Assembly (NCBI GenBank): GCA_964006375.1 | Contig: OZ023269.1 | Span: forward strand, 4,092,001-4,156,000 | Direction of reading: 5' to 3' | DNA length: 64,000 nucleotides | DNA from: Tillus elongatus | Taxonomy: Eukaryota; Arthropoda; Insecta; Coleoptera; Cleridae | In this document: positions 22,850 to 34,884 of the stretch, piece after piece | How the letters are laid out: the number at the start of each line of letters is the position of its first letter | Numbering within the stretch: the stretch's first letter is position 1 | Translations under genes and position numbers: made by a program | The notes under the pieces: generated by a model | Told to the model about the DNA's origin: nothing | Seen by the model: only the letters and a program-made list of their open reading frames with translations | Database searches by the model: none

Positions 22850-23546
22850 TCCGAAGACGGCCCGGCGAGTGAACCAGAATCCTCTTGGGTTAGTCTAGGT
22901 CTGCCTCTCTTGCGTATTTCGACCACTGGAGCTTTTGCTTCATTACCATGATACTGAGTGAGTGCAGAAACATGATATCTTCCTATTGGGGTATTTGGGG
23001 ATCTCGGATTGGCTATTTCATAACTGGAGATGGACACCTTTTGAAATATGACATAAGGGCCATCTCTTTTGGGATCGAATTTGGCGGTGCGACTTTGAAC
23101 TTGATTACTATGAGTATGAGTTCCTACCTACACAAGATCTCCAACGTTAAAATCTGGAGCTGTGCGTCTTTTGGTATCAGCATACATCTTCTGACGATCT
23201 TGAACTGTGTTTCTCTAGCTTCGAGGAACACTGCTGCAAGCTGGCGTAGATATGGTTGATCTGGGGTATGAAAGCATCTTCAGCTAAAATGGACTTCACA
23301 TCATGGGCAACATTATCTAGAGTCCTTAACTCCTGACCAAATGTTAGAAAAGCAGCGCTGTTACCTGTGGTTTCTCCTACCACTGTGTTCATGGCAAATC
23401 TAATGGTGGGAAGTTTGGAAGACCAACTGGTGTGATCATTACCTACCAACATGGCAAGTCGTGGTTTAAGATCTCTATTCTTGTGTTCCACCATGTTTGC
23501 TGCGGGATGATACACTGGCGTAAAGTCTGTTTTATGTCCAATACAT
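22850..23546 (-). pseudogene. gypsy integrase fragment
   Basis: Encodes TDFTPVYHPAANMVEHKNRDLK, the end of the integrase core (PxYHPxxN...ERxNR in active copies), then WSSKLPTIRFAMNTVVGETTG and AFLTFGQELRTL. The segment closer to the LTR retains words typical of the pol C-terminus but with stops. Confidence 0.8.
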
Positions 23547-23753
23547 AACAATTATAATTATTTAGGGTTCAGGCTTATCATGTCTAATTTCAAAGTTGTT
23601 GTGGAGATAAAGTTTTCTAGGATGAACACTCCATTATTCTAGTCAGTACTGCCAGCCTTCCAGTCGGAAATGTTACCAACACAACAGCTGCACATCCTGC
23701 TCTGACCCTGGGCGGCACGTGGATGACGTTAACGGGGATGGGGGTTTGTTACA
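23547..23753 (-). repeat. Partial gypsy LTR
   Basis: About 207 bp matching 22630-22834 closely, including the TGTAACAAACC start. Its 3' part is missing; it fuses directly into integrase sequence on one side and into gag on the other, marking a deletion or recombination junction. Confidence 0.8.
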
Positions 23754-24265
23754 ATAGCTAATTTCTGTAAAGCACACACAAATTCATGCACTGAATCACC
23801 CTCGTGTTGTTTTCTCTGATGAAACCTGAAGTTCTCTGCAATCTATAGTGGTTCTTGATTGTAATGTTTCTTCATCGCCTCCACTAGTTCATGGTTGGAT
23901 TTCTCAGCAGGATTCCCGGGTGAAAGCTTATTATCGCACAGCATGTCATACGCTTCCGGTCCCATGTAATGTAGAATTGAGGTCTCCTGTACTTTGAACA
24001 CATTGAAAGCACTTTCTAACCTTCTTGTCCAACGTTCAGACTTCATTTTAGAACAGTCGAAATATTCGATTGATAATATTGTTTGTACTGTATGTTGTAC
24101 AACTGGTTTGGCACTTGCAGGTGCTGTATTTGTAGTAGGTGCCCTAGAATTTGCACTTTCCTGCGGCATGTTGCTGTATTTGTACGTACAGATAACAACT
24201 TTAACACCGCAGATTTTTTTTTGTATATGTACATTGTAATGTAGCCGTAGCCTTATGTGAGTAAG
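23754..24265 (-). pseudogene. gypsy gag fragment
   Basis: Encodes EYFDCSKMKSERWTRRLESAFNVF, then HYMGPEAYDMLCDNKLSPGNP and ELVEAMKKHYNQEPL, the N-terminal half of a gypsy gag. It follows an LTR and PBS on its right. It ends at about 23754 where LTR sequence has been joined, so the rest of the gene is gone. Confidence 0.8.
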
Positions 24266-24285
24266 TTTCGAGTCTCGTCGCCAAC

Positions 24286-24551
24286 TGTTGTGTTTGTGGG
24301 ATACGTAGTAGGAATAATTATAATAATGCACTCGTTTTATAATTACCCATTTATTCACAAACACGTGTGTTGTACAATCTGTTAATCTCCCACCTGAAAA
24401 CCCTCTTCTCTTCTAGCCACATTTTCCCTTCTCCAATGTCAATTGTCAACCATAGAGAATTAAACTTAACCTATTCACGTGATCGACCACAGTATATAAC
24501 ATAGATGATCTAAATTATACAGCTCATATCGACTTCTAGAAGTTTGTGACA
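24286..24551 (-). repeat. Second gypsy LTR, 266 bp, with PBS
   Basis: Minus strand begins TGTCACAAAC and ends ACACAACA, directly followed by GTTGGCGACGAGACTCG (24285-24269), a primer-binding-site-like sequence, and then gag. The sequence differs from the 22575 LTR, so it belongs to another gypsy family. Confidence 0.65.
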
Positions 24552-25374
24552 AATTTACCCCCCATTGAATCTTACTTTTGGAGTAACGTAGCATATTTTT
24601 CCACTCATGCTGTTAACTCTAAATCTTACATTGTTGCTCTTGATTCATAACAAAACGGTATTACTTCGGCTCTTTTCGTAAATCATTTTATCGTAAGTTT
24701 TATCCTTGTCTAATGTATTAAATGATCTCAAACTAATTGTAGTAACAAAATTTGAGAAAAAAGTCTGAAAATTAATACCCATTACGTGATTGAAGCCTTG
24801 TGATTTATTTGTGATAACAGTCTAAGAAAAGTATTATTAGTGTTAATGTTTATAAATATTATACCTGTTTCTGCAATAATTTTTGTATGTTATGATTGTC
24901 CGTCCATACGAAGATATTGCCTCAAATACAGGGTATTTCGCAAGTAGTGAGGCTAGTGATAATTTATAACACTTTTTGTGCAAAAATTAGTACCTGGACC
25001 TGGTTTCTAGTCCATCGGATTAAAATATATTCAATTAATTCAGAGCACAGGACACCTACCTGGGTGCAATATAAGTATTTTTAGGATAACTGTTTGGCTT
25101 GTAATCAGATATAACTGATATACAAAGCAATTGATATTTAATAATTTATTTTTATTAATAGTTGTGCCAGTGAGTTTTGATAGATTTATGTATCGTTATG
25201 TACTTAATTTATTTTTACCAGGTGCTGTTGAAAAGCATTTGATAAAGACATTAGTTCTACATTTAATCTGCTAGATGAATTGTCATTATATAATTAACCA
25301 ACATGCAGATGATTCTTTCAATCAACTGTGAAACCAGTGAAACAACTTCTACATCTATATATCATAACATGATT
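24552..25374. other. AT-rich intergenic DNA
   Basis: No gene or repeat recognised. Confidence 0.4.
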
Positions 25375-25975
<601 letters not shown>

Positions 25976-26269
25976 TTTCTTTGTGGATACACTTTGCAAC
26001 AATTATAAAATGACAAAAACCTATGCAGATTCAATTTTGTTTAAATATTGTTTTAATATATTTATTTATGTAACTAAATATTAGTTATTTATACGTTGCG
26101 TTGAATATTTATTGTGTTTTTTTATGTTTTCGAGTTAACATTCCATTAACTTGTATGTTTGTATTAATAAACTTCCATGAATTAAATATTTTTGTTTTAT
26201 TTATTAATTTAACCTAAAGTCAAGATTTTACTATATTTTAAGCTTTTTTTTAAATTTCATTATACAGGT

Positions 26270-26620
26270 GTCCACCCGGCAACACCGAGAATATAAGGAC
26301 TCGGTGCTCGCGCGTGACGTCAGTACAGAGAGGTATCACGCTAGCCTGCCAGAGTATATGAAACGCTCAGTCTGTCATGAGTTTTATGTTGCTTTAGCCT
26401 TAAAAGACACTTATTCTGAAAACCTTTGAAGGGCTTTTGGTCTAAAGAGGGTGCCGGTCGTCAACTCAGCCCTTCATCGCACCCCATTCGATTTTATTAT
26501 GGAAAAACGAAGTTTCAAAGCAAAAATCATAAAAAGAATGCGATCTATTTGGTAAGAGTCATTAATTTACGGCTGTTAGATGGCTTGGCCAACCGATCAT
26601 TAGATTTTCCACAATAATTT
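26270..26620. other. GC-richer block beside an unknown pseudogene
   Basis: Contrasts with AT-rich surroundings. It contains ccgagaatataaggactcgg (a short imperfect palindrome) and tgacgtca. It could be a terminal region of the element whose protein remnant lies at 26620-27340 on the minus strand, but no matching repeat at the other end was found. Confidence 0.3.
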
Positions 26621-27340
26621 TAAAAAAGAGTATTTACTGTGCAGGTTATGACAATTTTTGCTATATGTACAAACGGATAAATATTACATTTATGAACGAC
26701 AGACAGGTGCCCGTTATCTGAAAGAAGTTTTATAATATAGTGGCTTAGAAATGCACGTTTATTATGAACTGTTGAGAAAGTTTCCTCAAATACATCCAAA
26801 ATTTTGTTAAATATTATACGCATATAAAAGCTTTTTTTTAAACTGTCGTCCTCCTCATCTGAAATATTTGCCATCAATGAATCTAATAAGTTTATAAATG
26901 TGTTTTAGAACACTTTTATTTTCATCGCGTTCTTCAGAATAATTTTCTTCGGAGTTTTTGTCAATATTATATAACAAATCTTTCACTTCATTTATATTAT
27001 AAGAAGTAAATGAACCAGTTTTAATGTCATTTCGGGCAATTTGTATTTCGCAGCCACGCAAAAATGTTTCAACTTGTAAGTCATTATTTATTATTACAGA
27101 ATATGTTATTACAGGCCCAGGAGAATACTTTACTTTAAACAATGTAACTCTTTAATCGTCACAAATTTTAAACCAACCTTCGGGTAGATGAAACAAGTTT
27201 AAAAGTGCAAAAAACTCTTTAAAATTAGTGTACATAAATTATTTTTACAAAGAATCAAATTCTACTTTACTATTTCTAATTGCCTGGGCAAAGTTTTCTT
27301 TTTCCAGTTCTTGGACTTTTTCATAGCGACTTCGGCGCAA
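26620..27340 (-). pseudogene. Unknown protein remnant, frameshifted
   Basis: Minus-strand coding remnant in order: a coiled-coil-like stretch RYEKVQELEKENFAQAIRNS (about 27330-27270), LPEGWFKICDD, then VKYSPGPVITYSVIINNDLQ, FLRGCEIQIARNDIKTGSF and VKDLLYNIDKN. After a frameshift near 26870 it continues MANISDEEDDSLKKSFYMRI and EETFSTVHNKRAFLSHYIIK. The composition and a LPxGW opening recall proteins associated with THAP/P-like transposons, but I do not recognise the family. Stops separate the blocks. Confidence 0.5.
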
Positions 27341-27467
27341 TTAAACAGTTTTTGATAAATAAGAAAGGGAGTTGCGAGAGTACAGCATTACGTTTTAATC
27401 TAGGAATTTTTAAATTTAAGATTAAATTCACTAAAACAGTGGATCACCTGGCCATCGAGAATCTCGA

Positions 27468-28724
27468 CTACGGCACTGCATTAAAATATTCATCTGTTCT
27501 GTATAGACAGGCCTGTATTAAAAAATATTTAATAAATGTTCTGAATTTATTAATAGGTTCATTTATCAACCACCTTGGGAGTGCATTGAAAAAGTCGACC
27601 CTAACCGTTTCAGTTTTATTTAGCCGATGCCTCGGTTGGATTAAATTATCTCTATGTCTGGTGTTATAACTGTGCACTTCAGCATGTGTGTCAAAACTTT
27701 TCCTATTCTCTCTCACCACCAACAATTGTCTGTGAACCACCAATGAGTATAGTGACATTATGTTAAGTTCCTGAAAGATGGGTTTATAGTGAGCACAGCA
27801 ACCCGTCCTAACAACACCTCTGACAGCTGCTTTCTGCAACACAAAGAGTCTATCCAAGTGCACACTCGCTGCATTTCCCCATGCAAGCAAACAGTAACTC
27901 AGACGTGAGTAAAACAACCCATAATAGGTGGTCAAAGCTGCCTCGGGTCCAGCCATTGCATAAATCTTACACACTGCATACACTGATGAGGCTAGCCTAC
28001 CAGCCAACGAGTCTATTTGGCTCCTCCATACAAGAGCAGGGTCGATGTTGAGACCGAGAAAATTTCTAGCAGTGTTCGACTCATTAGAAGTTACCCTGGC
28101 ATGAAAACTGATTAAAGCCGTCTTATCGTCATTGAGGAACAGTTCATTATCATTAAACCAAGCTCTCGCCTCATGTAGAACATTGTTCACAGTCTTATTG
28201 ACATCACTACCAGCATTACCAGTGGTAATAAAAGTTGTGTCATCTGCAAAGAGGGCTGTTGCTATCCTGCTCTGTTGGATGCCATCAGGAATGTTAGGAG
28301 GAAGATCATTTATATATATGAAAAAGAGAAGTGGCCCTAGTATGGAACCCTGAGGCACCCCTCTATGAATGTATACCACTTCACTGTATTTCCCACCATG
28401 AAGAACTCTCTGTGTTCTATTATCAAGGTATGACCGCAGCAACTCCAGACAGGCTCCCCTAATACCATAATGACTCAACTTTGTCAAACATATTGCGTGC
28501 GAGACACAATCAAATGCCTTTTTTAAGTCTGCAAAAACAGCACAGCACTGTGTTATCTGTTCAAAGGCACAATTTACGATCTCTAGAAGATATGATATCG
28601 CATCCATGGTGCTGCATCTTTTGCGGAAACCATATTGATGTTCATAGAATAGATGGTTATCCTCAAACCAACTATAAGGTTGTTGGAAAACAAGGAATTC
28701 GAAGATTTTTGAGAGTATCGGCAA
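27468..28724 (-). pseudogene. Non-LTR reverse transcriptase, 418-codon open frame
   Basis: Longest intact RT frame in the window. Motifs in order: PILSKIFEF, HQYGFRKRCSTMDAISYLLE, AVFADLKKAFDCVSHAI, RGVPQGSILGPLLFFIYIND, the catalytic FADDTTF (FADD at 28239-28250), NFLGLNIDPAL, SYCLLAWGNA and the C-terminal HSYNTRHRDNL and FFNALPRWL, which place it in the jockey/CR1-like group. All RT catalytic residues are present, but the N-terminus and endonuclease are missing, so the copy is not autonomous. Confidence 0.85.
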
Positions 28725-29330
28725 AACTGAAACCTAAAATTGCTAGGATCATTGCAGTCCCCCTTCTTGAAAAATGTAAGTACGTTCGCACATTTCATCA
28801 ACGCAGGGAAACAACCTTGTGCGATGCAGAGTAAGAAAATCCCAGACCTCTTCATGACATACAAGTCCATACCAAATACATCCTTTGATTTTGTATTTTT
28901 AAGTTTATTGATAGCATTCCTGACATCCTCCTCAACAACTGGTTTCATGAAAAAACAGTTCGCTGGACTTTGCATCCTAGAGAAATAAGATTCTGTGGAA
29001 TTTAATTTATTTCCCAATGCATTACCTACCAACCTCTCTGCATGGGATGTAAAAAAATCATTAAATGTATTTGCTGATATATTAGTTTCAGAATTCAAGA
29101 TCTTACTTCTACCTGTTTCACGATTTATAATTTGCCAAATTGTTTTTGATTTATTGTCAGACTTTTGGATAGCTTCAGTAGCCGCCTTAGCTCTGGACTA
29201 CCTCAAAAGCAAATTATATTTGGTCCTTATTTCTCCATAAAGCTGTTTATTCGATGGTGTAGGATGCATCTTATAAACATCATGTAAGAACAATACTTGC
29301 GCCTTTAACTCTCTTTGCTCTGATGCATTA
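27468..29330 (-). mobile_element. Jockey-like non-LTR retrotransposon, RT part
   Basis: 5'-truncated element on the minus strand. The upstream half (29330 to about 28730) has KTIWQIINRETG, FNDFFTSHAERLVGN and VEEDVRNAINKLKNTKSKDV, the RT entry region, with frameshifts. The downstream half is the long RT frame listed separately. It abuts a transposase fragment at about 29345. Confidence 0.85.
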
Positions 29331-29339
29331 CCATCCTCA

Positions 29340-29710
29340 AAACTCGATTGTACTCGGAACAACAATTATTTTTCCAACAAGATGGTGCTCCACCGCATTA
29401 TGCCCTTACTGTTAGGGAGTTCTTGGATAGACACCTTCCTGGTCAATGGTTAGGTCAAAAAGGTGCAGTAGAATGGCCAGTCCGGTCTCCAGACCTGTCC
29501 CCTTTAGACTTTTTTTTTGTAGGGGCATTTAAAATCAAAAGTTTATGCTACCGAGTGCTATTCATTGGAAGAGTTACGTCAGCGCATTATTGATGAATGC
29601 CGGAAAATTACTCCCGAAATGCTTGCAAATGTTAGGCAAAAATTTGAACAAAATTTATACAATTGTATCGAAGTTGGTGGTGCTCAATTTGAACATTTAC
29701 TGGATTAAAG
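29340..29710 (+). pseudogene. IS630/mariner-like transposase C-terminal part
   Basis: Encodes LFFQQDGAPPHYALTVREFL, EWPVRSPDLSPLDFFF and, after a one-base frameshift near 29525, SKVYATECYSLEELRQRIID, NVRQKFEQNLYNCIEVGGAQ, FEHLLD and a stop. The DLSPLDF block contains the last catalytic Asp. Same family as 7900-8270. Confidence 0.8.
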
Positions 29711-29943
29711 TTTAATTCGTTGGTACGTTTGTTTAATAGTATGATTGGTCCTATTTATTTTCAACATTTACTTCAATACTATGTTAAGTTTTTAAGTGAA
29801 ACGATTTAGTTTTTTAATTTCTCTGAAAATCATTAGTGATTTCAAAAGTCCACATCTTATAAACGAAGAGACCGAACTTCAGAAATAAAAAAGCAATGTA
29901 TAGGGAATCAAAAGCTCTTTTCAAGGAGCTATCACATGACCCC

Positions 29944-30071
29944 CTTTTTTTTCCTCAGGGCTCGTCCGCGTCTTTGCCGCCCCAATAGCACTGCAGCCTT
30001 TGGCTTATTGTGCATGCCCTTAGTCTTTTTGCCTTGAACTAGTCTGCACAGCGATTGGTAGAGTGAAGTTG
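29944..30071 (-). mobile_element. Family R tail-only insertion
   Basis: About 128 bp, the 3' end only of family R, beginning (minus strand) at the TGCACAGACTAGTTCAAGG region and running to the A-rich tail. It is bounded by acatgacccc (29934-29943) and acatgacctc (30072-30081). Confidence 0.75.
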
Positions 30072-30081
30072 ACATGACCTC

Positions 30082-30900
30082 CCTTTTTTCTTTTTTTTTC
30101 CCTCAGGGCTCGTCCGCGGCCTTGCCGCCTCGATAGCACTGCAACCTTTGGTTGATTGTGCATACCCTTAGTCTTACTCCACCCATTCCAAAATCACTGT
30201 GCCTTGAACTAGTCTGCACAGCGATTGGTAGGGTGAAGTTTTATATTGTCTGTCTCCGGTCTAGACTGACCGTAGATCAGTTGTCTTTTGCGGTCCAGAG
30301 CTTTACACTCGCACAAGATGTGCTGGGCTGATTCCTCCCCCTCGCCGCAGAGTCTGCATGTGAGGTCCCCTTTGAACCGCCCCATTTTATGCAGGTGTTT
30401 CTTGACGGCCATGTGTCCCGTCAAGAGACCTGTTGTTTCTGAGCTGTCCTCTGCTAAGATTTAGCAGCTCCACAGCTTTCTTTGAACTGGGTTCGTCAAT
30501 TATTGACTTCCCATGTCTGAGCCCTGGGCAGTCTGCCCAGTACACCTTGTGTTGGTTTCTGACCCAGGACTTAATGGCTCCCCTGGCAGTTCTCTTTGTC
30601 ACGCCCAGAGCCGGTTCTGGTCCCATAAATGGTTCTGCTGACCCTATCTTCGCGAGACTGTCAGCTTCTTCATTGCCTTTGACCCCCGAGTGACCCGGCA
30701 CCCAGATGAGGGTCACCTCATTCTGCCCAGCCAGGTCACTCGTCTCGTCTCGGCACTCACTCACCAGCCAGGAATTTACCCGTGGGCTACTTAGTACCGT
30801 AAGGGCTGCCTGGCTGTCTGTGGCTATGAGGATCCGCTTGTTGCTGTAGCCCCTCCTCTTGTTCTCCCGCACACAGTGCAGGATGGCGTACATTTCGGTG
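30082..30900 (-). mobile_element. Family R non-LTR, 5'-truncated copy
   Basis: 819 bp bounded by acatgacctc (30072-30081) and acatgacccc (30901-30910). The minus strand encodes RNase H (TEMYAILHCVRENKRRGYSN, TDSQAALTVLSSPRVN, LIWVPGHSGVKGNEEADSL), the tail LNLSRGQLRN and, after a frameshift near 30425, a Cys-rich end CRLCGEGEESAQHILCECKA typical of RNase H-bearing non-LTR elements. The A-rich 3' end is at its left. Confidence 0.85.
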
Positions 30901-31012
30901 ACATGACCCCTATTGCCATTTGAAAAAATTTGAGGGATGACACCCCCCAGGTTTTTTCGACAAAATCTTTTTCTGGCAGTTATGGCTGCCAGATCGTTTT
31001 CAATGGGCCACC

Positions 31013-31014
<2 letters not shown>

Positions 31015-31089
<75 letters not shown>
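31015..31089. repeat. (TA)n microsatellite
   Basis: 75 bp of alternating TA at the end of the DNA transposon flank. Confidence 0.97.
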
Positions 31090-31091
<2 letters not shown>

Positions 31092-32759
31092 GTTGTGTGT
31101 ATGTATGTATAAAGTCCTCACATGTCAGGTTACAAATGGTATTATTACAACATAAATGCTGTATATGCAATGCCTTTGATTTATAATCTCTTAGAACAAA
31201 AAAGTTCAGCCGAACGAGTTCACCTCGAGGCCAGAACACACGGAAAAAACAAATGAGTTTAAAAATATGATATATATTTTACAAGTCTGCAAGTTTATTC
31301 AACTGAGTGTAGCTACGAATCGAAACAAAATTTTGCAATAAAAGTTTGTGGTTGATGAATATGAAATTTAAAACCACCCCTTTATGTAAAACACGCAGAC
31401 AATTGTGCAACAGTTCAGAGTCATAATGTTTATATTTTATAACTCTCACAAAAATTTCGGACAGACTTATGCAGTAATTGTTATAAAATTCTTAAGTTGT
31501 CAGTAATATATTACATTAATGATTTAATTTTCTGAAGTTATATATTTGAAACATATGTACTACATAAATCTGTTTGCAGAGTAATTATTTTTTTGTACCT
31601 TTGTCTTTTAACTATATTATTTGTCTGTTTTAACTGTTAAGAAAATATTAGAATTTTTTTCTTCATTTTAATATTTTCAACATAATTTCTCAAGAACTGC
31701 AAATTCAAATAAGATAGAAAGAGAATTTAATGCTGTTTAAAATGATACATCACAAGCCACCCTTGTCACTTAAGATTTTAAGGGTTGAAGTCATTGCACT
31801 TCATGGGTGAAGGTTTTTGGTAGTCTACGTGGTATAATAGTAACATTCAAAATTACCGCTTTTTGTTGGGATTCCCTATTTGTTGGTTATGCTTTTTGTT
31901 GCTATGAGGTTGGTAAGCTTCACACATAAGGATGTCCATTTCGTTAGTAAGTCTGTTCGAGTGCACATCTCTGTCAATTGTTTTATTAAAAAAAAGCTCT
32001 CTTAGTGCCATTTGAAGCTCAAATTTTAATTAGGTAAGCAATAATCGTTTTTTATAGTTTATATATGTGTTTTAAAGAATTGTAAATTATTAAAATCAAA
32101 TGATTAAAAGTTTTATCAAATAAGTTTCTTATTACTTAGTGTTGAATCTAAAGGGAATCATGGGCGTGGATTCGATAATCAATTTTTAAACCAATCAGTT
32201 GTTTATTTAACAAAAAACCTATAAAATCTTTATTATTAAATCCAAAATTTCATTGCATTTATCAGTTTTAATGAATTAAAAAGCAGTAATTTCCATTAAT
32301 TCTGTTGTGTTTTAATTTAAGGTAAATCATAGGTTTAGTCTCTTTAATGGGGTTTTAAACCATCTAGTTCTTTATATAACATAAAAAACTATTAAATATT
32401 TGTTATTTAAACTAAGGATTAATTGATTTTATCTTTAATATCTAAATTAAGTAATAATTTTAGTTCTTAATATCATGGGTGCATTCCTTTATGGATGAGT
32501 AAGTGATGATTCACCCTGGAATGCATATGGAATTCAATGAATGAATGTTGCAACATGTTTTGCATGATTCGCAGAACTGTTATCAGTATCTGGAATACAA
32601 TTCTATTGTCTTCTTCTTCTTAACTGTTTATTTTAGATTCATTATATAATAACATGAAAATAACTCTGGTCGACTTGCTGAATTATCAGAATTTATGTGT
32701 TAACGTCTATTGGTATTTAAATTTCATATTTCGTCTACATATGTAGCTGTGGTAGATAT
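31090..32759. other. AT-rich intergenic DNA
   Basis: No gene, RNA or element recognised. Confidence 0.4.
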
Positions 32760-32910
32760 TTCACTAAGTGAAGATTGTAACCTGTGATGAGCACTTATAA
32801 GTACATTTTGAGAACCCAAATCACAACACATTTTAAAAACCTGACGATTGTTTCATTAACCCAGTTAGCGTCATCAGAGGATGAAAAAATTCGTTAAAAC
32901 GTTTGAGGAA
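32760..32910 (-). repeat. Hammerhead-like repeat, family B, single arm
   Basis: Minus strand carries CTGATGA (32877-32871), a short stem II, GAAAC (32854-32850) and a near-palindromic ACAATCGT before a cleavage-type C, with CCT before and AGG after as a minimal stem I. Same family as the palindrome at 51118-51355. No outer stem I is evident. Confidence 0.5.
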
Positions 32911-33047
32911 ACTGTTTTAGTAAATTTTATATTTAAAAAATGCACTAATAGAGAGGTATCGATGGTGAGACATTGCAACCATTTTTTTAAATGAGCACGA
33001 ACTAGGACCCCTAGAAACCATATTCGAGGTCAGTTTCAATTTTGATA

Positions 33048-33051
<4 letters not shown>

Positions 33052-33120
<69 letters not shown>
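33052..33120. repeat. (TA)n microsatellite
   Basis: About 69 bp of TA; the family S non-LTR 3' end abuts it directly. Confidence 0.97.
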
Positions 33121-33121
<1 letters not shown>

Positions 33122-33126
<5 letters not shown>

Positions 33127-34380
33127 ATTTCAACAACACAACACGAGTGCTTACAGCCTAAATACTATCGTACTGTGGGTGTTGACAAGGAGGAAAGAGG
33201 CAACTTGTTAATTCTGGACTTGAAGGTTTGGAGGTTCGGAGGAGAAGAAAAAACATATGCCGGCAAGGAATTCCACAACTTGGAAGTCCTCGGGACAAAA
33301 GAGCAGGCATAACAAGATGTTTTGCATCTGGTGACCTGGACAGTAAAAGGGTGTATTCGCTCTATTCCCCTGGTAGATCTGTTGGCGGCAGCAGGTGGGG
33401 GAACTATGGAGGAAAGCTCGTCTGAGTAGTTCCCGTGCAGATATCTATAAAAGAGAGAGAGAGGTCACCAACGGCACGTCGGTGGGCAAGGGATGGCAGC
33501 CTTTGGGTGAGGGTAGGGTCACCGATGAGACGTATATCTCTCTTCTGAATGGGGTCCAGGATAGCGAGTGTAGAAGCGGCAGCTGTACCCCTTATGTGGG
33601 AGCAGTATTCAAGGTTCGGCCTTATTTGTGAAGTATATAAGGTATAGAGATCAGCTGGTGAAAAGTATTTGTGAGCTCGGAAGAGGAAACCTAATTTCTT
33701 AGCAGCCGCTTCTGCAATTGATGTGACATGTTGGTGCCAATTAAGATTTCGATCCATAGAAATGCCAACAAGAGAAAAGGACTCATTACCTTGAATAACT
33801 TGGTTGTTCATTGTGATGGGTCTCGGGCTGGTGTATCTCTTACGAGAAAGAAAGCAAGACTGAGATTTGGTGGGGTTGAATTGTACAAGATTTCTACTTC
33901 CCCAGTCTAATATTTTTTGGAGATCCACGGAGACAGAACCCTCCATGAGTCTGCGATCCTCATCTAATTGGGCTAAAGAGACAGGCTTAGAATATTGTAT
34001 ATTTGAGTGGAGGGTGCTGTCGTCTGCGTAACTGTGAACTGGGTTGGATGTGTTAGAGAGGAGGTCATTGATCTGCAGAAGAAACAAAGTAGGGGCTAAA
34101 GGTGAACCTTGAGGAACTCCTGCATTAATTGGATACAGTTTAGAGGAATGACCATCCACAACAACAGAAATGCTCCTGTTGGAGAGGAAATTTGCTGTCC
34201 AGGTACAAAGTTTTGGTGGTAGGCCATAGTCCGGAAGTTTATTAAGCAGCGCTGCATGCCAGACCTGGTCGAATGGTTTGGATATGTCTAGAGCAACAAT
34301 CTGGGATTCACCATGTAGTTCCATAGACTTGTTCCAAGAATGGGTGACAAAGGAAAGGAGGTCGGCAGTCGATCTGCTGA
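33122..34380 (-). mobile_element. Family S non-LTR, 5'-truncated, inserted in (TA)n
   Basis: The minus-strand frame 34405-33404 covers RT from RSTADLLSFVTHSWNKSMEL through LDISKPFDQVWHAAL, NAGVPQGSPLAPTLFL and the catalytic SYADDSTLH (YADD intact), then the thumb and DLSLSF. After a frameshift near 33440 the C-terminal NSLPAYVF-type end follows. The 3' end (AATAAAATT on the minus strand) joins the TA tract at 33121. The F of SKAF is P here, so activity is doubtful. Confidence 0.85.
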
Positions 34381-34884
34381 TATATGTACCCAACTGATAA
34401 CTCAAAAAAATAATTAACCAATTTGGATGAAATTCAGCAATTGCCTTTCTTTAATTAATGGCTTGGATGAGTTCGGTAGCGAGAAAAATCGACAAGGTTT
34501 TCCGGGAAAATTTTGAGTTTTCTTTCGAAAAAAAATTTGGTCTCCGAAAATTACAAAGCTATTTTAATGAAATTTGGTGGATATGTTGTCTCGGGAAAGA
34601 CCTTACCACATACTAAAATTCAACTTTCTAAGTTTATAGAAAATTGAGTTATTCAAATTTAAAGCATTTAATGAAAATTCACTACCCTAACGCACTTGCT
34701 GCGTCCCGAACTTTATATGTGGAGGTATACAGCTTAACACAATTGAGGTTGCTTTTATTTACCGGAACTTCTTTCATCATTCATTCCACGCTCTTTTTTT
34801 GTCGGCATCTCTTGTAAAATGGCCAATCAATAAACTGGACATAGGCAGCGGTGCGGAATTCATACAACTTTAATTATTGATTGA

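Larger units (their letters stand above)
29711..31014 (+). mobile_element. 3' flank of DNA transposon with nested family R
   Basis: Non-coding sequence after the transposase, resuming on the far side of the family R insertions (30911 on) and ending in gggccacccactata, a terminus-like sequence at the (TA)n tract. Probably the 3' end of the transposon whose transposase is at 29340-29710. Confidence 0.45.
32935..34715 (+). repeat. (TA)n-cored element, copy 3, split by non-LTR
   Basis: Left flank (gcacgaactaggacccctag) to the (TA)n at 33052-33120, then a family S non-LTR insertion, then the right flank from about 34381 (gataactcaaaaaaataat) ending in cgcacttgctgcgtcc at about 34710. Confidence 0.75.
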
